Part shown: positions 1 through 9,165 of the stretch, one piece after another
How the letters are laid out: each line of letters begins with the position of its first letter
How positions within the stretch are numbered: position 1 is the stretch's first letter
From: Candidatus Rokuibacteriota bacterium
Lineage (GTDB): Bacteria > Methylomirabilota > Methylomirabilia > Rokubacteriales > CSP1-6
Direction of reading: 5' to 3'
NCBI GenBank assembly: GCA_003220345.1
Contig: QHSC01000141.1
Location: forward strand, 1-33,231
Length of the DNA: 33,231 bases
Notes under the pieces: generated by a model
Told to the model about the DNA's origin: nothing
The model's input: only the letters and a program-made list of their open reading frames with translations
Database searches by the model: none
Position numbers and translations under genes: made by a program

Positions 1-141
1 AAGCGGCTCGACGGTGGCGGCGCCCATCTCGACGAGGGTCTTGGCGATCAGGTACCGGCCCGCCTTGACCACGTCCTCGCCGTGAAGCTCCCGCTTCGCG
101 ATGGTGCGGCCGCCGAGATCGATGTCGTAGTAGATGCGCAT
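1..141 (-). CDS. Aldehyde:ferredoxin oxidoreductase-like protein, N-terminal fragment
   Basis: The minus-strand frame starts at an ATG ending at 141 and runs off the left edge, giving 47 residues that begin MRIYYDIDLGGRTIAKREL. A Shine-Dalgarno-like AGGAG sits about 7 nt upstream. The stretch AGRYLIAKTLVEMGAATVEPL resembles the N-terminal domain of tungsten/molybdopterin aldehyde:ferredoxin oxidoreductases, where a 'GsRglaiylL...TVDPLSPEN' region follows a short beta-rich start. These enzymes oxidise aldehydes to acids with ferredoxin as acceptor. Neither the cofactor motifs nor the iron-sulfur cysteines lie inside the window, so the family call rests on the N-terminal pattern alone. It is divergent from the pilin-like gene on +, with about 147 bp between them. 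Confidence 0.5.
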   Translation of the reverse strand, partial: MRIYYDIDLGGRTIAKRELHGEDVVKAGRYLIAKTLVEMGAATVEPL

Positions 142-288
142 GAATGGCTCCTGACGTGAGTGGCGCCGGACCGACATGGCCCAGCCGGAAGTCGATCGTG
201 CCACAGGGAGCGACCCACGTCAAAAGGCGGGGTTACGCGTGCCCGAAGGCTCCGGAACGGCCAGAGACCTGCCGATTACCGCGTCAGA

Positions 289-824
289 ATGGATAAGTCT
301 GGCAGACTTTCGGGTAGGTCGTGGAGGCGCCTCGACCCGGGCGCGGGCGGCTTCACGGTCATCGAGCTCGTGGCTGTCATGGCCCTCCTTGGGCTCCTCT
401 CGACCATGGGCCTGATCATTGGGCGCAACGTGGCCAGGCGGCTAAGACTTCCTCCACGGTCACCCAGATCGCTTATATCCAGAAAGCCCTCGTCAACATG
501 GCCACCCATTGCGAGGGATTGCCCGTCTCTTCAAGCGCCGGAGATCCAGGCCTGGTAACACGCTCGACGCGCAACCGGACGTGCTGGCAGGGCCCCTATA
601 TCCCACGCTGGCCGGCGACGACGTCCTTTGGAGTGGGCACCTACCGGTATCAGGGTGCCGCGGGATCGCCCGCCACCGTGAGCGTGCAGGGGCTGACCTC
701 GGCCCAGGCATCCTCCGTGGCGGCGGAGGTCGCAGCTGTATACGGAGGCAAGGCCACGGTCGGGTCAGGAGCGGGAGGGGTCCTCTCCGTTTCCGTGACC
801 TTGGGCACCTACTACCAGCGTTGA
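289..824 (+). CDS. Type IV pilin-like protein, frame disrupted by an apparent 1-nt deletion
   Basis: The ATG at 289 opens a 21-residue basic leader ending in Gly. The prepilin signature GG/FTVIELVAVMALLGLLS follows, with Glu at mature position 5, so a prepilin peptidase should cut between Gly21 and Phe22. The reading frame is lost after codon 439-441 (Arg). The frame that fits continues from 444 as KTSSTVTQIAYIQKALVNM and runs to a TGA at 822-824. Adding one G between 441 and 442 joins the two halves into a 178-residue pilin or pseudopilin with a two-cysteine globular region (THCEG and RTCWQG). The total length (536 bp) is one base short of a multiple of three. It is either a pseudogene or an assembly indel. 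The next gene starts 4 bp after the stop, which suggests an operon. Confidence 0.72.
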
Positions 825-828
825 GAAC

Positions 829-1354
829 ATGAGCACTCTCACGGCCGATTGCGTCAGACATCCGTCGGAGCCGGCCCCGGCAGTGCAATGACAATCTCTG
901 CGTGGCTTGCCGCGCCCCCAGCGAGCGAGATCTCTGCGACATCTGCGGCCAGTACCGGCGGGACGCCGCGGAGACCGAGAAGCGCGCGGCGGCGGGGCTG
1001 CCGACGGAGCCGGTCCGCCCAAAGAGCCACGCCGCCCTGTACCTCATCAGCCTTCTCGTCGTGCTCAACCTCGCCCTCAGCGGCTATCTCCTCTTCTGGG
1101 GCAAGCAGGAGGCGAACGACTTTGCTCGCGACGTCATCCGGGACGTGCAGATCGTGAGCCGGGCCGTCGAGGAGAGCAAGGACGCGACGGGGCGATACCC
1201 CGCGAGCCTCAACGCCATTCTCGATCGGCTCCCCGAGGCCTCGCGAGACATGGTCCGCTCGGGCGTCGTCAGGTACCACATCAACGAGGAGCGCACCACG
1301 TACGAAGTGACGATCCCGCTGGGCCCAGGCGGTCAGGACGCCTCCAAGCCCTAG
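829..1354 (+). CDS. Zinc-binding (B-box/zinc-ribbon-like) single-pass membrane protein, frame disrupted by an apparent 1-nt insertion
   Basis: The ATG at 829 gives MSTLTADCVRHPSEPAP, then the frame stops at TGA 889-891. The frame one base later carries QCNDNLCVACRAP and DLCDICGQ and stays open to 1354. Dropping G880 joins them into a 174-residue protein with spacing C-x2-H-x8-C-x4-C-x2-C-x7-C-x2-C, a B-box/zinc-ribbon-like cluster. Next comes a transmembrane helix (ALYLISLLVVLNLALSGYLL), then a domain with a pilin-like look (VIRDVQIVSRAVEESKDATG, RYPASLNAIL). A caller using only the intact frame would start at GTG 902 and lose half of the cysteine cluster. Function unknown. Its place 4 bp behind a pilin gene suggests a pilus or secretion role, which is inference. 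Confidence 0.6.
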
Positions 1355-1458
1355 GTAGCCTCCACCCGCCGGGCGCCTCACCCCCGGCCTGGCCTCCGTG
1401 ACCACCCCGAAGCAGAGCCGGCAGATTTCTGGGCAGTCCCTCGCCGAGGGCAGCTGGC

Positions 1459-1485
1459 TACGATCTGGGCGGTATTTGCCGATAA
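1459..1485 (+). promoter_or_regulatory. Sigma-28 (FliA)-like promoter for the chemosensory operon
   Basis: TACGAT at 1459-1464, 13 nt, then GCCGATAA at 1478-1485. GCCGATAA is identical to the classical sigma-28 -10 box, and the distance to the -35 position (4 nt, then N15) is the canonical one, although the -35 reads TACG rather than TAAA. The binding-protein gene starts 81 nt further on, leaving an untranslated leader of about 75 nt. The same 27-bp arrangement occurs upstream of the kinase operon at 14509-14535. Confidence 0.55.
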
Positions 1486-1566
1486 CACCCTGTGGGAGCG
1501 CTCTGGAAGTCAAGCGCTCGACCCGGGTCGACCACCACCGGAACGAACAGACGAGGGCGCCAACTG

Positions 1567-2739
1567 ATGAAGATGCTGAAGCGGGGACTTGTGGCGGCAC
1601 TGCTGATCCTTGCGGCGCCCGTCGGCTCCGCGGGGGCGGATCCGGGGGTGACCGACAAGGAGATCGTAATCGGCTCCTGTGCCGCGCTGGAGGGACCGGC
1701 GAGCTTTCTCGGTACCCAGACCGTGCTCGGAGCCCGCGCCTATCTCAACACGGTCAACGATCAGGGCGGCGTGCACGGCCGCAAGATCCACCTCGTCTCG
1801 CGCAACGACGGCTACGAGCCGGACAAGGCCATTGCGTGCGTGAACCAGCTCATCCAGCAGGACAAGGTGTTCGCCATGGGCTTCTTCGTCGGCACTCCAA
1901 CAGGCGCCAAGGTCGTCCCCATGGCGGAAGCGAACAAGGTGCCCGCCATCGGCTTCTTTACGGGGGCAGAGATCCTGAGAGCGCCCGTGAGACGCAACAT
2001 CATCCACGTCCGCGCCTCGTACTACGACGAGGCGCGCGCCCAGGTGGACAATCTGGTAGGCACGCTCGGCATGAAGAAGATCGCCGTGTTCTATCAGGAG
2101 GACGCCTTCGGGGTGGCCGTGCTCGAGGGCGTCAAGATCGCCCTCAAGAAGCACAACCTGGAGCCGGTGGCCCTCGGCACCTTCCCGCGGAACACGATGG
2201 ACGTGGGCAAGGGCCTCGAGCAGATCAAGCCGGCCAACCCCGAAGCCGTGGTCATGGTCGGGACGTATGCGCCCCTCGCCGAGTTCGTGAAGCGCGCGCG
2301 GGCGGACAGGTGGAACACCATCTTCCTTACGGTGTCCTTCGTGGGCACGGAGGCGTTCGCCAAGGCGGCCGGGAAAGACGGAGACGGAGTCATCATCACG
2401 CAGGTGGTGCCGCCGCCCAGCCGGAGAGACCTGCCCGCGGTGACGCAGTATCAGTCCGCCCTGAAGAAGTACTTCCCGGACGCGAGCCCCAACTTCGTGA
2501 GCTTCGAGGGCTTCGTCAACGCCATGGTGCTCGTGGAAGGGCTGCAGCGCGCCGGCCGTGATCTCACGCGCGAGAAGCTGGTGACGGCGATCGAGGGATT
2601 CAAGGACCTCGACCTCGGTATCGGGATGAAGGCGAACTACAGCGCGAGCCGGCACCACGCCTTCGACGCCGTGTACTACACCATCCTGCGCGACGGCCAG
2701 CCGACCCTCATGACCGACTGGAAGGTGGCCAGGAAGTAG
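1567..2739 (+). CDS. ABC-type branched-chain amino-acid-like periplasmic binding protein, head gene of the chemotaxis operon
   Basis: This 390-residue protein has a Sec signal peptide (MKMLKRGLVAALLILAAPVG, cut near SAGA/DPG). It then has a type I periplasmic-binding fold of the LivJ/Peripla_BP_6 kind: DKEIVIGSCAALEGPASFLG at the start of the mature chain, then a GVHGRKIHLVSRNDGYEP segment and the FYQEDAFGVAVLEGVK segment that begins the second lobe. The start at 1567 is preferred over upstream in-frame starts because GAGGG lies 9 nt before it and the signal peptide begins there. No permease or ATPase gene lies nearby. The next gene, 24 bp downstream, is a chemoreceptor, so the protein more likely presents a ligand (amino acid, short amide or aromatic acid in this family) to the receptor than feeds a transporter. 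The ligand is unknown. Confidence 0.88.
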   Translation: MKMLKRGLVAALLILAAPVGSAGADPGVTDKEIVIGSCAALEGPASFLGTQTVLGARAYLNTVNDQGGVHGRKIHLVSRNDGYEPDKAIACVNQLIQQDKVFAMGFFVGTPTGAKVVPMAEANKVPAIGFFTGAEILRAPVRRNIIHVRASYYDEARAQVDNLVGTLGMKKIAVFYQEDAFGVAVLEGVKIALKKHNLEPVALGTFPRNTMDVGKGLEQIKPANPEAVVMVGTYAPLAEFVKRARADRWNTIFLTVSFVGTEAFAKAAGKDGDGVIITQVVPPPSRRDLPAVTQYQSALKKYFPDASPNFVSFEGFVNAMVLVEGLQRAGRDLTREKLVTAIEGFKDLDLGIGMKANYSASRHHAFDAVYYTILRDGQPTLMTDWKVARK

Positions 2740-2763
2740 CCTGGCCACCGGGGAGGGTACGGC

Positions 2764-4455
2764 ATGAATCTCCAGCGCATCGGCGCCATACGGCGCCACC
2801 TGACCGCCAAGCTGACCATCCCGTTCGTGGTGGTGCTCGTGGGCACCATCGCGCTCCTCGGCGTCGTCTCGATCCGCAGCAGCCGATCGGCCATGGAGCA
2901 GAGCCTGGCCAAGCGCGCGGAGATCCTCGTGACCACGCTGGCCGCGGCCATCACCGATCCCCTGGCCATGGGCGAGGTGGACCGCCTCCAGCATCTCCTC
3001 GACCGGACGAAGCAGGCGGATCCGGACGTGAGCTACATCATCGTGCTCAATACCGAGAGCAAGGCGGTGGCGACCACAGACCCGGCCCTCAAGCTCCAGG
3101 TCCTCACCCGTAATGAGTTCGAGCGGGCCATGGCGCGCGTGTCCGCATTCGTCCACCGGTCCGTGCCCGGCTCGGCCGAGCTCTTCGAGGTCGCGGCCCC
3201 GGTGACGTTCGAGCGGACATCTTTCGGGGTCCTCCGCATCGGCGTCTCCACGGCCCAGGTCGGCAGCCTGTCGACGCGCGCCACGTGGAAGTTCATCGGC
3301 CTCGGCGCGCTCGCCCTGGTTGCGGGCGCGGGCATCTATCTGGGCATCGCGCGGCGCCTGGTGGGGCCGCTCCGCGCGGCCGCGGAGCTGGGCGAGCTGG
3401 CGAGCGGCAATGCCGATCTCACCCGGCGGCTGGCCGTGAGCTCCCATGACGAGGTGGGCCGGCTGTCGCACGCGCTGAACGGATTCCTCGACAACCTCCA
3501 CGGGCTCGTGCAGGAGATCCGGGGCGCCGCCTCCCAGGTCGGCGCGGCCTCCGAGCAGCTCTCCGCCGCCTCCAGGCAAGTGGCGAGCGGAGCGCAGGAG
3601 CAGGCCTCCTCGCTGGAGGAGACGGCGGCCTCGCTGGAAGAGCTGACGGGCACGGTGAGGCAGAACGCGGACAACGCGCGGCAGGCGAGCCAGCTCGCCA
3701 TCGGGGCGCGGGAGAAAGCCGAGAAGGGCGGGCAGGTCGTGACGGCGGCGGTCGGCGCCATGCAGGAGATCACGACGGCGTCCAAGAAGATCGCGGACAT
3801 CGTCACGGTGATCGACGAGATCGCCTTCCAGACGAACCTCCTCGCCCTCAACGCCGCCGTGGAGGCCGCGCGCGCCGGTGAGCAAGGCCGCGGCTTTGCC
3901 GTGGTGGCGACGGAAGTGCGGACCCTGGCGCAGCGAAGCGCGGCGGCCGCCAAGGAGATCAAGGGCCTCATCCAGGACTCGGTGGACAAGGTTCACGACG
4001 GCTCCGAGCTGGTGAACAGATCCGGACAGATGCTGGGCGAGATCGTGACCGGGGTGAAGCAGGTCACCGACATCGTCTCCGAGATCGCAGTGGCCAGCGA
4101 GGAGCAATCTCGGGGGATCGAGCAGGTCAACCGCGCGGTCACCCTCATGGACCAGATCGTGCAGTCGAACGCGGCGCAGACCGAGGAGCTGTCTTCAACG
4201 GCCCAGAACCTCACGAGCCAGGCCCGCGAGCTCCAGGAGCTGGTGCGGCGCTTCCGGGTGACCGAAGAGGCGCCCGAGCCGCGACCCGTGCTTGATCCCG
4301 CCGGCCGTCGCGTGAAGCCCCCGCTCGCGCTGGCCCGACGCGGGCCCGGGGACCGGGCCAAGCCCTCGGAGCCGGCGCACGCCGGCGCGAGCGCGGGCAA
4401 CGGATCCGGCGGGGGGTCGGCCGCCGCCTGGGACAACGAGTTCGAGGAATTTTGA
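2764..4455 (+). CDS. Methyl-accepting chemotaxis protein
   Basis: A 563-residue transmembrane chemoreceptor. TM1 is at about residues 18-38, a periplasmic Cache/sensor-like region follows to about 175, TM2 is at about 176-196 and HAMP at about 197-250. A long cytoplasmic helical hairpin carries the signature tip [20 protein letters not shown] and [20 protein letters not shown], the site where CheA and CheW bind. Gln/Glu pairs flanking the tip are likely methylation/deamidation sites for the CheR, CheB and CheD encoded downstream. After the hairpin, a Pro/Gly/Ala-rich flexible tail of about 60 residues ends in EFEEF, which fits the x-[HFYW]-x-x-[HFYW] CheR/CheB tether. It lies between the binding-protein gene and cheW with short gaps. 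Confidence 0.95.
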   Translation: MNLQRIGAIRRHLTAKLTIPFVVVLVGTIALLGVVSIRSSRSAMEQSLAKRAEILVTTLAAAITDPLAMGEVDRLQHLLDRTKQADPDVSYIIVLNTESKAVATTDPALKLQVLTRNEFERAMARVSAFVHRSVPGSAELFEVAAPVTFERTSFGVLRIGVSTAQVGSLSTRATWKFIGLGALALVAGAGIYLGIARRLVGPLRAAAELGELASGNADLTRRLAVSSHDEVGRLSHALNGFLDNLHGLVQEIRGAASQVGAASEQLSAASRQVASGAQEQASSLEETAASLEELTGTVRQNADNARQASQLAIGAREKAEKGGQVVTAAVGAMQEITTASKKIADIVTVIDEIAFQTNLLALNAAVEAARAGEQGRGFAVVATEVRTLAQRSAAAAKEIKGLIQDSVDKVHDGSELVNRSGQMLGEIVTGVKQVTDIVSEIAVASEEQSRGIEQVNRAVTLMDQIVQSNAAQTEELSSTAQNLTSQARELQELVRRFRVTEEAPEPRPVLDPAGRRVKPPLALARRGPGDRAKPSEPAHAGASAGNGSGGGSAAAWDNEFEEF

Positions 4456-4467
4456 GGCGAGCGGGCC

Positions 4468-4965
4468 ATGGAACAACTCGCGACAGTCGGAAGTGACGGC
4501 GGCACGCCGCCGACGCAGAGCCAGTACCTGACGTGCCGGCTCGGCGAGGAGGAGTACGCGGTTCCCATCCTCGCCGTGCACGAGATCAAGGGGCAGTCGG
4601 CGATCACGCCCCTGCCCAACGCTCCTCCTTGCATCCCCGGCGTCATGAATCTCCGGGGGACCATCGTCCCTGTCGTCGATCTACGGACGAAGTTCGGGCT
4701 TCCCGAAGTCGAGCACAGCCGCTTCACCGTGATCGTCCTCGTCGTGGTCGGCGCGAAGATCGTGGGCATGCGGGTGGACGCCGTCACCGACGTCGTGAGC
4801 CTGGCTCCCGCGGAGATCCAGGCGGTGCCCGCCCTGGGGGGCGCGCACGCGGAGAACGGATGCGTGAGCGGCCTTGCCCGCACCGGCGACAAGCTCCTCG
4901 TGCTTCTCGACGTCGACAAGGTCCTGGACGGCGACGCGCGGGTCGTCCACGCGAGCGCCACGTGA
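4468..4965 (+). CDS. cheW: Chemotaxis coupling protein CheW
   Basis: A 165-residue CheW-fold protein that bridges chemoreceptor and CheA. Diagnostic stretches are QYLTCRLGEEEYAVPILAVH, ITPLPNAPPCIPGVMNLRG and TIVPVVDLRTKFGL, with VGMRVDAVTDVV in the second half. A GAGG-type ribosome-binding site overlaps the stop of the receptor gene, and the ATG is 12 bp after that stop. Length is normal for CheW. Its TGA (4963-4965) overlaps a GTG at 4962, the usual geometry for coupled translation into cheA; see the cheA entry for a frame problem there. Confidence 0.95.
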   Translation: MEQLATVGSDGGTPPTQSQYLTCRLGEEEYAVPILAVHEIKGQSAITPLPNAPPCIPGVMNLRGTIVPVVDLRTKFGLPEVEHSRFTVIVLVVVGAKIVGMRVDAVTDVVSLAPAEIQAVPALGGAHAENGCVSGLARTGDKLLVLLDVDKVLDGDARVVHASAT

Positions 4966-4990
4966 GCCTCCGGCCCCGGAGACCAGGGCC

Positions 4991-6733
4991 CTGAACGAGG
5001 AGTTCCGCGGCCTTTTCATCGAAGAGACCACCGAGCAGCTGGCGGAGTTCGAGGCGGGCGTGCTCCGGCTGGAGCAGGCGCCCCACGCTCCCGACGCGGT
5101 CGACGTGATCTTCCGCTTCGCCCACAGTCTCAAGGGCAGCAGCTCCATGATGGGCTTCACGGAGATCTCCCGCTTCACCCACGTTCTCGAGAGCCTCCTC
5201 GAGCAGGTCCGCGTGGGCGGTCTTTCCGTCACCCCCGAGGTGATCGACGCTCTCCTCGCCTCCGCGGACGTCCTGCGCACGCTCCTCGGCCAGATCGCCG
5301 CCGCACCCGACGCAGCCCACGCGGCGCCGGAGGCCCTCGAGCGAGTGCGGTCCACCATCGACGCGCTCCTGGCTCGCGCGGGCGCGCGGGAGGTGCTCCC
5401 GGACACCGCGGGGGCGTCCAACAGGCCCGGCCTCATCCCCCCGCCCGCGATCGAGCCGGCCATCCCCGCAACGGGGGAGCCGCCCCGCCGTCGCGCGAGC
5501 GACCGTGAGGAGGCGACGGCCATCCGCGTCGCCGTGGACAAGGTCGATCGCCTGGTCGATCTGGTGGGCGAGCTGGTGACCACGCAGACCATGCTCGCGC
5601 AGGCGGTGGCCGACGACACCCCTGACGGCATGGTCAAGGTCCACGAGATGGTCGCCCGCATGGATCGCCACGCCCGCGAGCTTCACCACAACGTTCTCGC
5701 CGTGCGCATGGTGTCGGTACGCACCCTGTTCGCGCGCTTTCCCCGGTTCGTGCGCGACCTCGCCGAGGCCATGCGCAAACGAGTCGTGGTCGAGCTGGCA
5801 GGCGAGGAGACCGAGCTGGACAAGTCCGTCATCGAGAAGATCGGCGATCCTCTCCTGCATCTCGTCCGCAACGCCATCGATCACGGCCTGGAGTCGCCGG
5901 CGGCACGCCTGGCCGCGGGCAAGCCCGTGACGGGCCGCGTGCGGCTGGAGGCTTCCCAGCGGGGCGGGAGCGTGTACATCGAAGTCTGCGACGACGGACG
6001 TGGGCTGGACCGCGAGCGCATCTTGAGCCGGGGACGCGCCCAGGGCCTCGTGCGCGCCGGGGAGACCCCGAGTGACGAGGAAGTGTTCGCCCTCATCTTC
6101 CGCCCCGGCTTCTCCACCGCCGAGACGGTGAGCGAGATCTCCGGACGCGGAGTGGGGATGGACGTGGTCAAGCAGAATGTCGAGGCCATCGGGGGCAGCC
6201 TCGCCATCCGGAGCGAGGCGGGCCGGGGCACGCGCTTCCTCATCAAGCTGCCCCTGACCCTGGCCTTGCTCGACGGCCAGGTCTTGCGGGTGGGGAACCA
6301 GGTCTATGTCCTGCCCCTCGTCAGCATCACCGAATCGGTCCTGCCTGCGCCGGGCAGCGTCCATGCCATCGAGGGAGCGCTCGAGGTCATCGTGGTACGT
6401 CGGGAGACCCTTCCCATGCTTCGCCTCGGTCGGCTCTTCGGTGTCCACGCCGACGCCGAGGACCCCACGGAGGGACTCGTGGTCATCGTCGAGCACGAGG
6501 GGCGCCGCACCGCGCTCCTCATCGACGGTCTCCTCGGCCAGCAGCAGGTGGTGATCAAGAGCCTGGAAGCGCACTTCCGGAAGGTCGAGGGCGTCGCCGG
6601 CGCCACCATCCTGGGCGACGGCAGCGTCAGCCTCATCCTCGACGTCCCCGGACTCATTGCCCTCGCCCGCCCGGGAGCCGTCCGTGACGTGTCGACGGCC
6701 GGCGCGGGCGCCCGCGCCGCCGACTCGGCCTGA
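4991..6733 (+). CDS. cheA: Chemotaxis histidine kinase CheA (start uncertain)
   Basis: A cytoplasmic kinase that takes signals from receptor/CheW arrays and phosphorylates CheY and CheB-type partners. Domains in order: HPt with phospho-acceptor His in FRFAHSLKGSSSMMGF; a short, poorly conserved linker with no clear P2 domain; dimerisation helices (VAVDKVDRLVDLVGELVTTQ); ATPase with HLVRNAIDHGLES, VCDDGRGLDRERI and EISGRGVGMDVVKQNVEAIG; and a C-terminal CheW-like P5. No fused receiver. The intact frame has no ATG/GTG near cheW. The nearest usable codon is CTG at 4991, with a GGAG-containing stretch upstream. Alternatively translation starts at GTG 4962, overlapping the cheW stop, and one C is missing from the run at 4973-4978, giving MSLRPPETRALNEEFRG and 590 residues. 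Confidence 0.92.
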   Translation: MNEEFRGLFIEETTEQLAEFEAGVLRLEQAPHAPDAVDVIFRFAHSLKGSSSMMGFTEISRFTHVLESLLEQVRVGGLSVTPEVIDALLASADVLRTLLGQIAAAPDAAHAAPEALERVRSTIDALLARAGAREVLPDTAGASNRPGLIPPPAIEPAIPATGEPPRRRASDREEATAIRVAVDKVDRLVDLVGELVTTQTMLAQAVADDTPDGMVKVHEMVARMDRHARELHHNVLAVRMVSVRTLFARFPRFVRDLAEAMRKRVVVELAGEETELDKSVIEKIGDPLLHLVRNAIDHGLESPAARLAAGKPVTGRVRLEASQRGGSVYIEVCDDGRGLDRERILSRGRAQGLVRAGETPSDEEVFALIFRPGFSTAETVSEISGRGVGMDVVKQNVEAIGGSLAIRSEAGRGTRFLIKLPLTLALLDGQVLRVGNQVYVLPLVSITESVLPAPGSVHAIEGALEVIVVRRETLPMLRLGRLFGVHADAEDPTEGLVVIVEHEGRRTALLIDGLLGQQQVVIKSLEAHFRKVEGVAGATILGDGSVSLILDVPGLIALARPGAVRDVSTAGAGARAADSA

Positions 6734-6747
6734 GCACGAGGGCGGGA

Positions 6748-7674
6748 ATGGCGAAGGCCGCATCCCGCAGCGCCCTGGAGCATTCCCGGATCGTGGATCC
6801 TGCGGGGATCATCCCTGATCTCTCGAGGCCGGAGTTCGAGGCATTCCGCGCGCTGATCCTCGCCCGCACGGGCATCGCCCTCGGACCGCACAAGCGGGCG
6901 CTGCTCCAGGTGCGTCTGGGGACGCGTCTGCGCGCCCTCGGGCTCGCGAGCTTCGGGAATTACCGGCACCTCCTCGTCGAGCAGGACCCCGAGGGCGACG
7001 AGCTCGCCCGCCTCGTCAACGCGGTGACCACGAACAAGACGGAGTTCTACCGCGAGGCGCGCCACTTCACCTATCTGGCCCAGCAATGGGTGCCGGAAGC
7101 GCTGGAGAGGGCCGCCCGTGACGGGCAGCGGATCATCCGGATCTGGAGCGCGGGCTGCAGCAGCGGCGAGGAGCCCTACACGATCGCCATGACGCTGGCG
7201 GACGCTCTCCCCCAGGCGGCAGGCTGGAGCCTGCGCATCCTCGCCTCGGACATCAACACGGAGGTGCTGAGCCGCGCCACCGCCGGGATCTACCGTTTCG
7301 AGGACGTGCGCCCGATTCCCCGCGCGGTGCTGAGGCGACACTTCCTGCGGGGCCGCGGGACCCAAGCCGGCCTCGTGCGGATTCGCCCCGAGCTTCGTCA
7401 GCTCGTGAGGTTCCGAAGCATCAACCTGATCGAGGACGGCTGGCCGATCGAGACGCCCTTCGACCTCATCTTTTGCCGCAACGTCCTCATCTACTTCGAC
7501 CGGCCGACCCAGCAGCGCGTGCTCGAGCGCCTCGTGGAGTGCCTGAAGGAGGGCGGCCGTCTCGTCCTCGGCCACTCGGAAGGCGTACACGGGATGGTGA
7601 GCGGGCTTCGTCCCGCGGGCAGCACCATCTATCACAAGGAGAGCCACCATGCCGGCGACCATCCTGATCGTTGA
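6748..7674 (+). CDS. cheR: Chemotaxis protein methyltransferase CheR
   Basis: A 308-residue S-adenosylmethionine-dependent enzyme that methylates receptor glutamates. The N-terminal helical CheR domain (LSRPEFEAFRALILARTGIA) carries the TNKTEFYRE motif. The Rossmann-like catalytic domain has IWSAGCSSGEEPYTIAM for SAM binding, ILASDINTEVLSRA, and FDLIFCRNVLIYFD. The ATG at 6748 follows GAGGGCGGGA, a good ribosome-binding site, 14 bp after the cheA stop. The 3' end overlaps the start of the response regulator by 26 bp. The receptor upstream ends in a tether pentapeptide, so this CheR may dock there. Confidence 0.95.
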   Translation: MAKAASRSALEHSRIVDPAGIIPDLSRPEFEAFRALILARTGIALGPHKRALLQVRLGTRLRALGLASFGNYRHLLVEQDPEGDELARLVNAVTTNKTEFYREARHFTYLAQQWVPEALERAARDGQRIIRIWSAGCSSGEEPYTIAMTLADALPQAAGWSLRILASDINTEVLSRATAGIYRFEDVRPIPRAVLRRHFLRGRGTQAGLVRIRPELRQLVRFRSINLIEDGWPIETPFDLIFCRNVLIYFDRPTQQRVLERLVECLKEGGRLVLGHSEGVHGMVSGLRPAGSTIYHKESHHAGDHPDR

Positions 7675-8019
7675 GGACTCCAAGCTCGTGCGCGCCATGG
7701 TCCGGGCCGCCCTCCAGGCCGACGATCACCGGGTCATGGAAGCGCCGGGGGGGCGGGAGGCCCTGGCCACGCTCGACGACACGCCGGTGGACCTCGTCAT
7801 CACCGACGTCAACATGCCGGACATGGACGGCCTCACCCTCGTGCGCGCCCTGCGCGCCCGCCCCCGCGAGCGCTCCACCCCCATTCTCGTCCTGACCACG
7901 GAGGACGGCGAGGCCATGAAACAGCGTGGCCGGGAGGCGGGGGCCACCGGCTGGCTCGTGAAGCCTTTCCACCCCGACCAGCTTCGTCATACCGTGCGTC
8001 ACGTCCTCGGGACCCCCGC

Positions 8020-8023
<4 letters not shown>
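7649..8023 (+). CDS. cheY: Single-domain response regulator, CheY type
   Basis: A 124-residue stand-alone receiver. The acidic pocket is at Glu9/Asp10, the phospho-acceptor Asp53 is in LVITDVNMPDMDG, the switch Thr is at 83-84 (VLTTED) and the conserved Lys105 is in LVKPF. No output domain. It starts inside the end of cheR and its stop overlaps the cheD start (GTGA), so it is translated as part of the operon. CheB here lacks a receiver and CheA has none fused, so this is the only phospho-acceptor within the operon. It could act on a pilus motor, or in adaptation. Confidence 0.92.
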
Positions 8024-9163
<1,140 letters not shown>

Positions 9164-9165
9164 CG

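Noticed and set aside
271..278. GCCGATTA before the pilin-like gene as a third sigma-28-like promoter
   Set aside because: One mismatch in the -10 box, CCGG at the -35 position instead of TACG, and only about 10 nt to the ATG. Too weak to claim.
886..891. TGA at 889-891 in the zinc-finger gene as a second selenocysteine codon
   Set aside because: Reading on in the same frame gives low-complexity shadow sequence. The Cys-rich continuation is in another frame, so a one-base frameshift fits and Sec does not.
1510..4107. 865-residue open frame on the minus strand opposite the binding-protein and receptor genes
   Set aside because: Rich in His, Arg, Gly and Asp with no domain pattern, and it exactly shadows two well-conserved genes. 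Such frames are a by-product of high GC content. The same applies to the long frames opposite cheA, pilB and the two large kinases.
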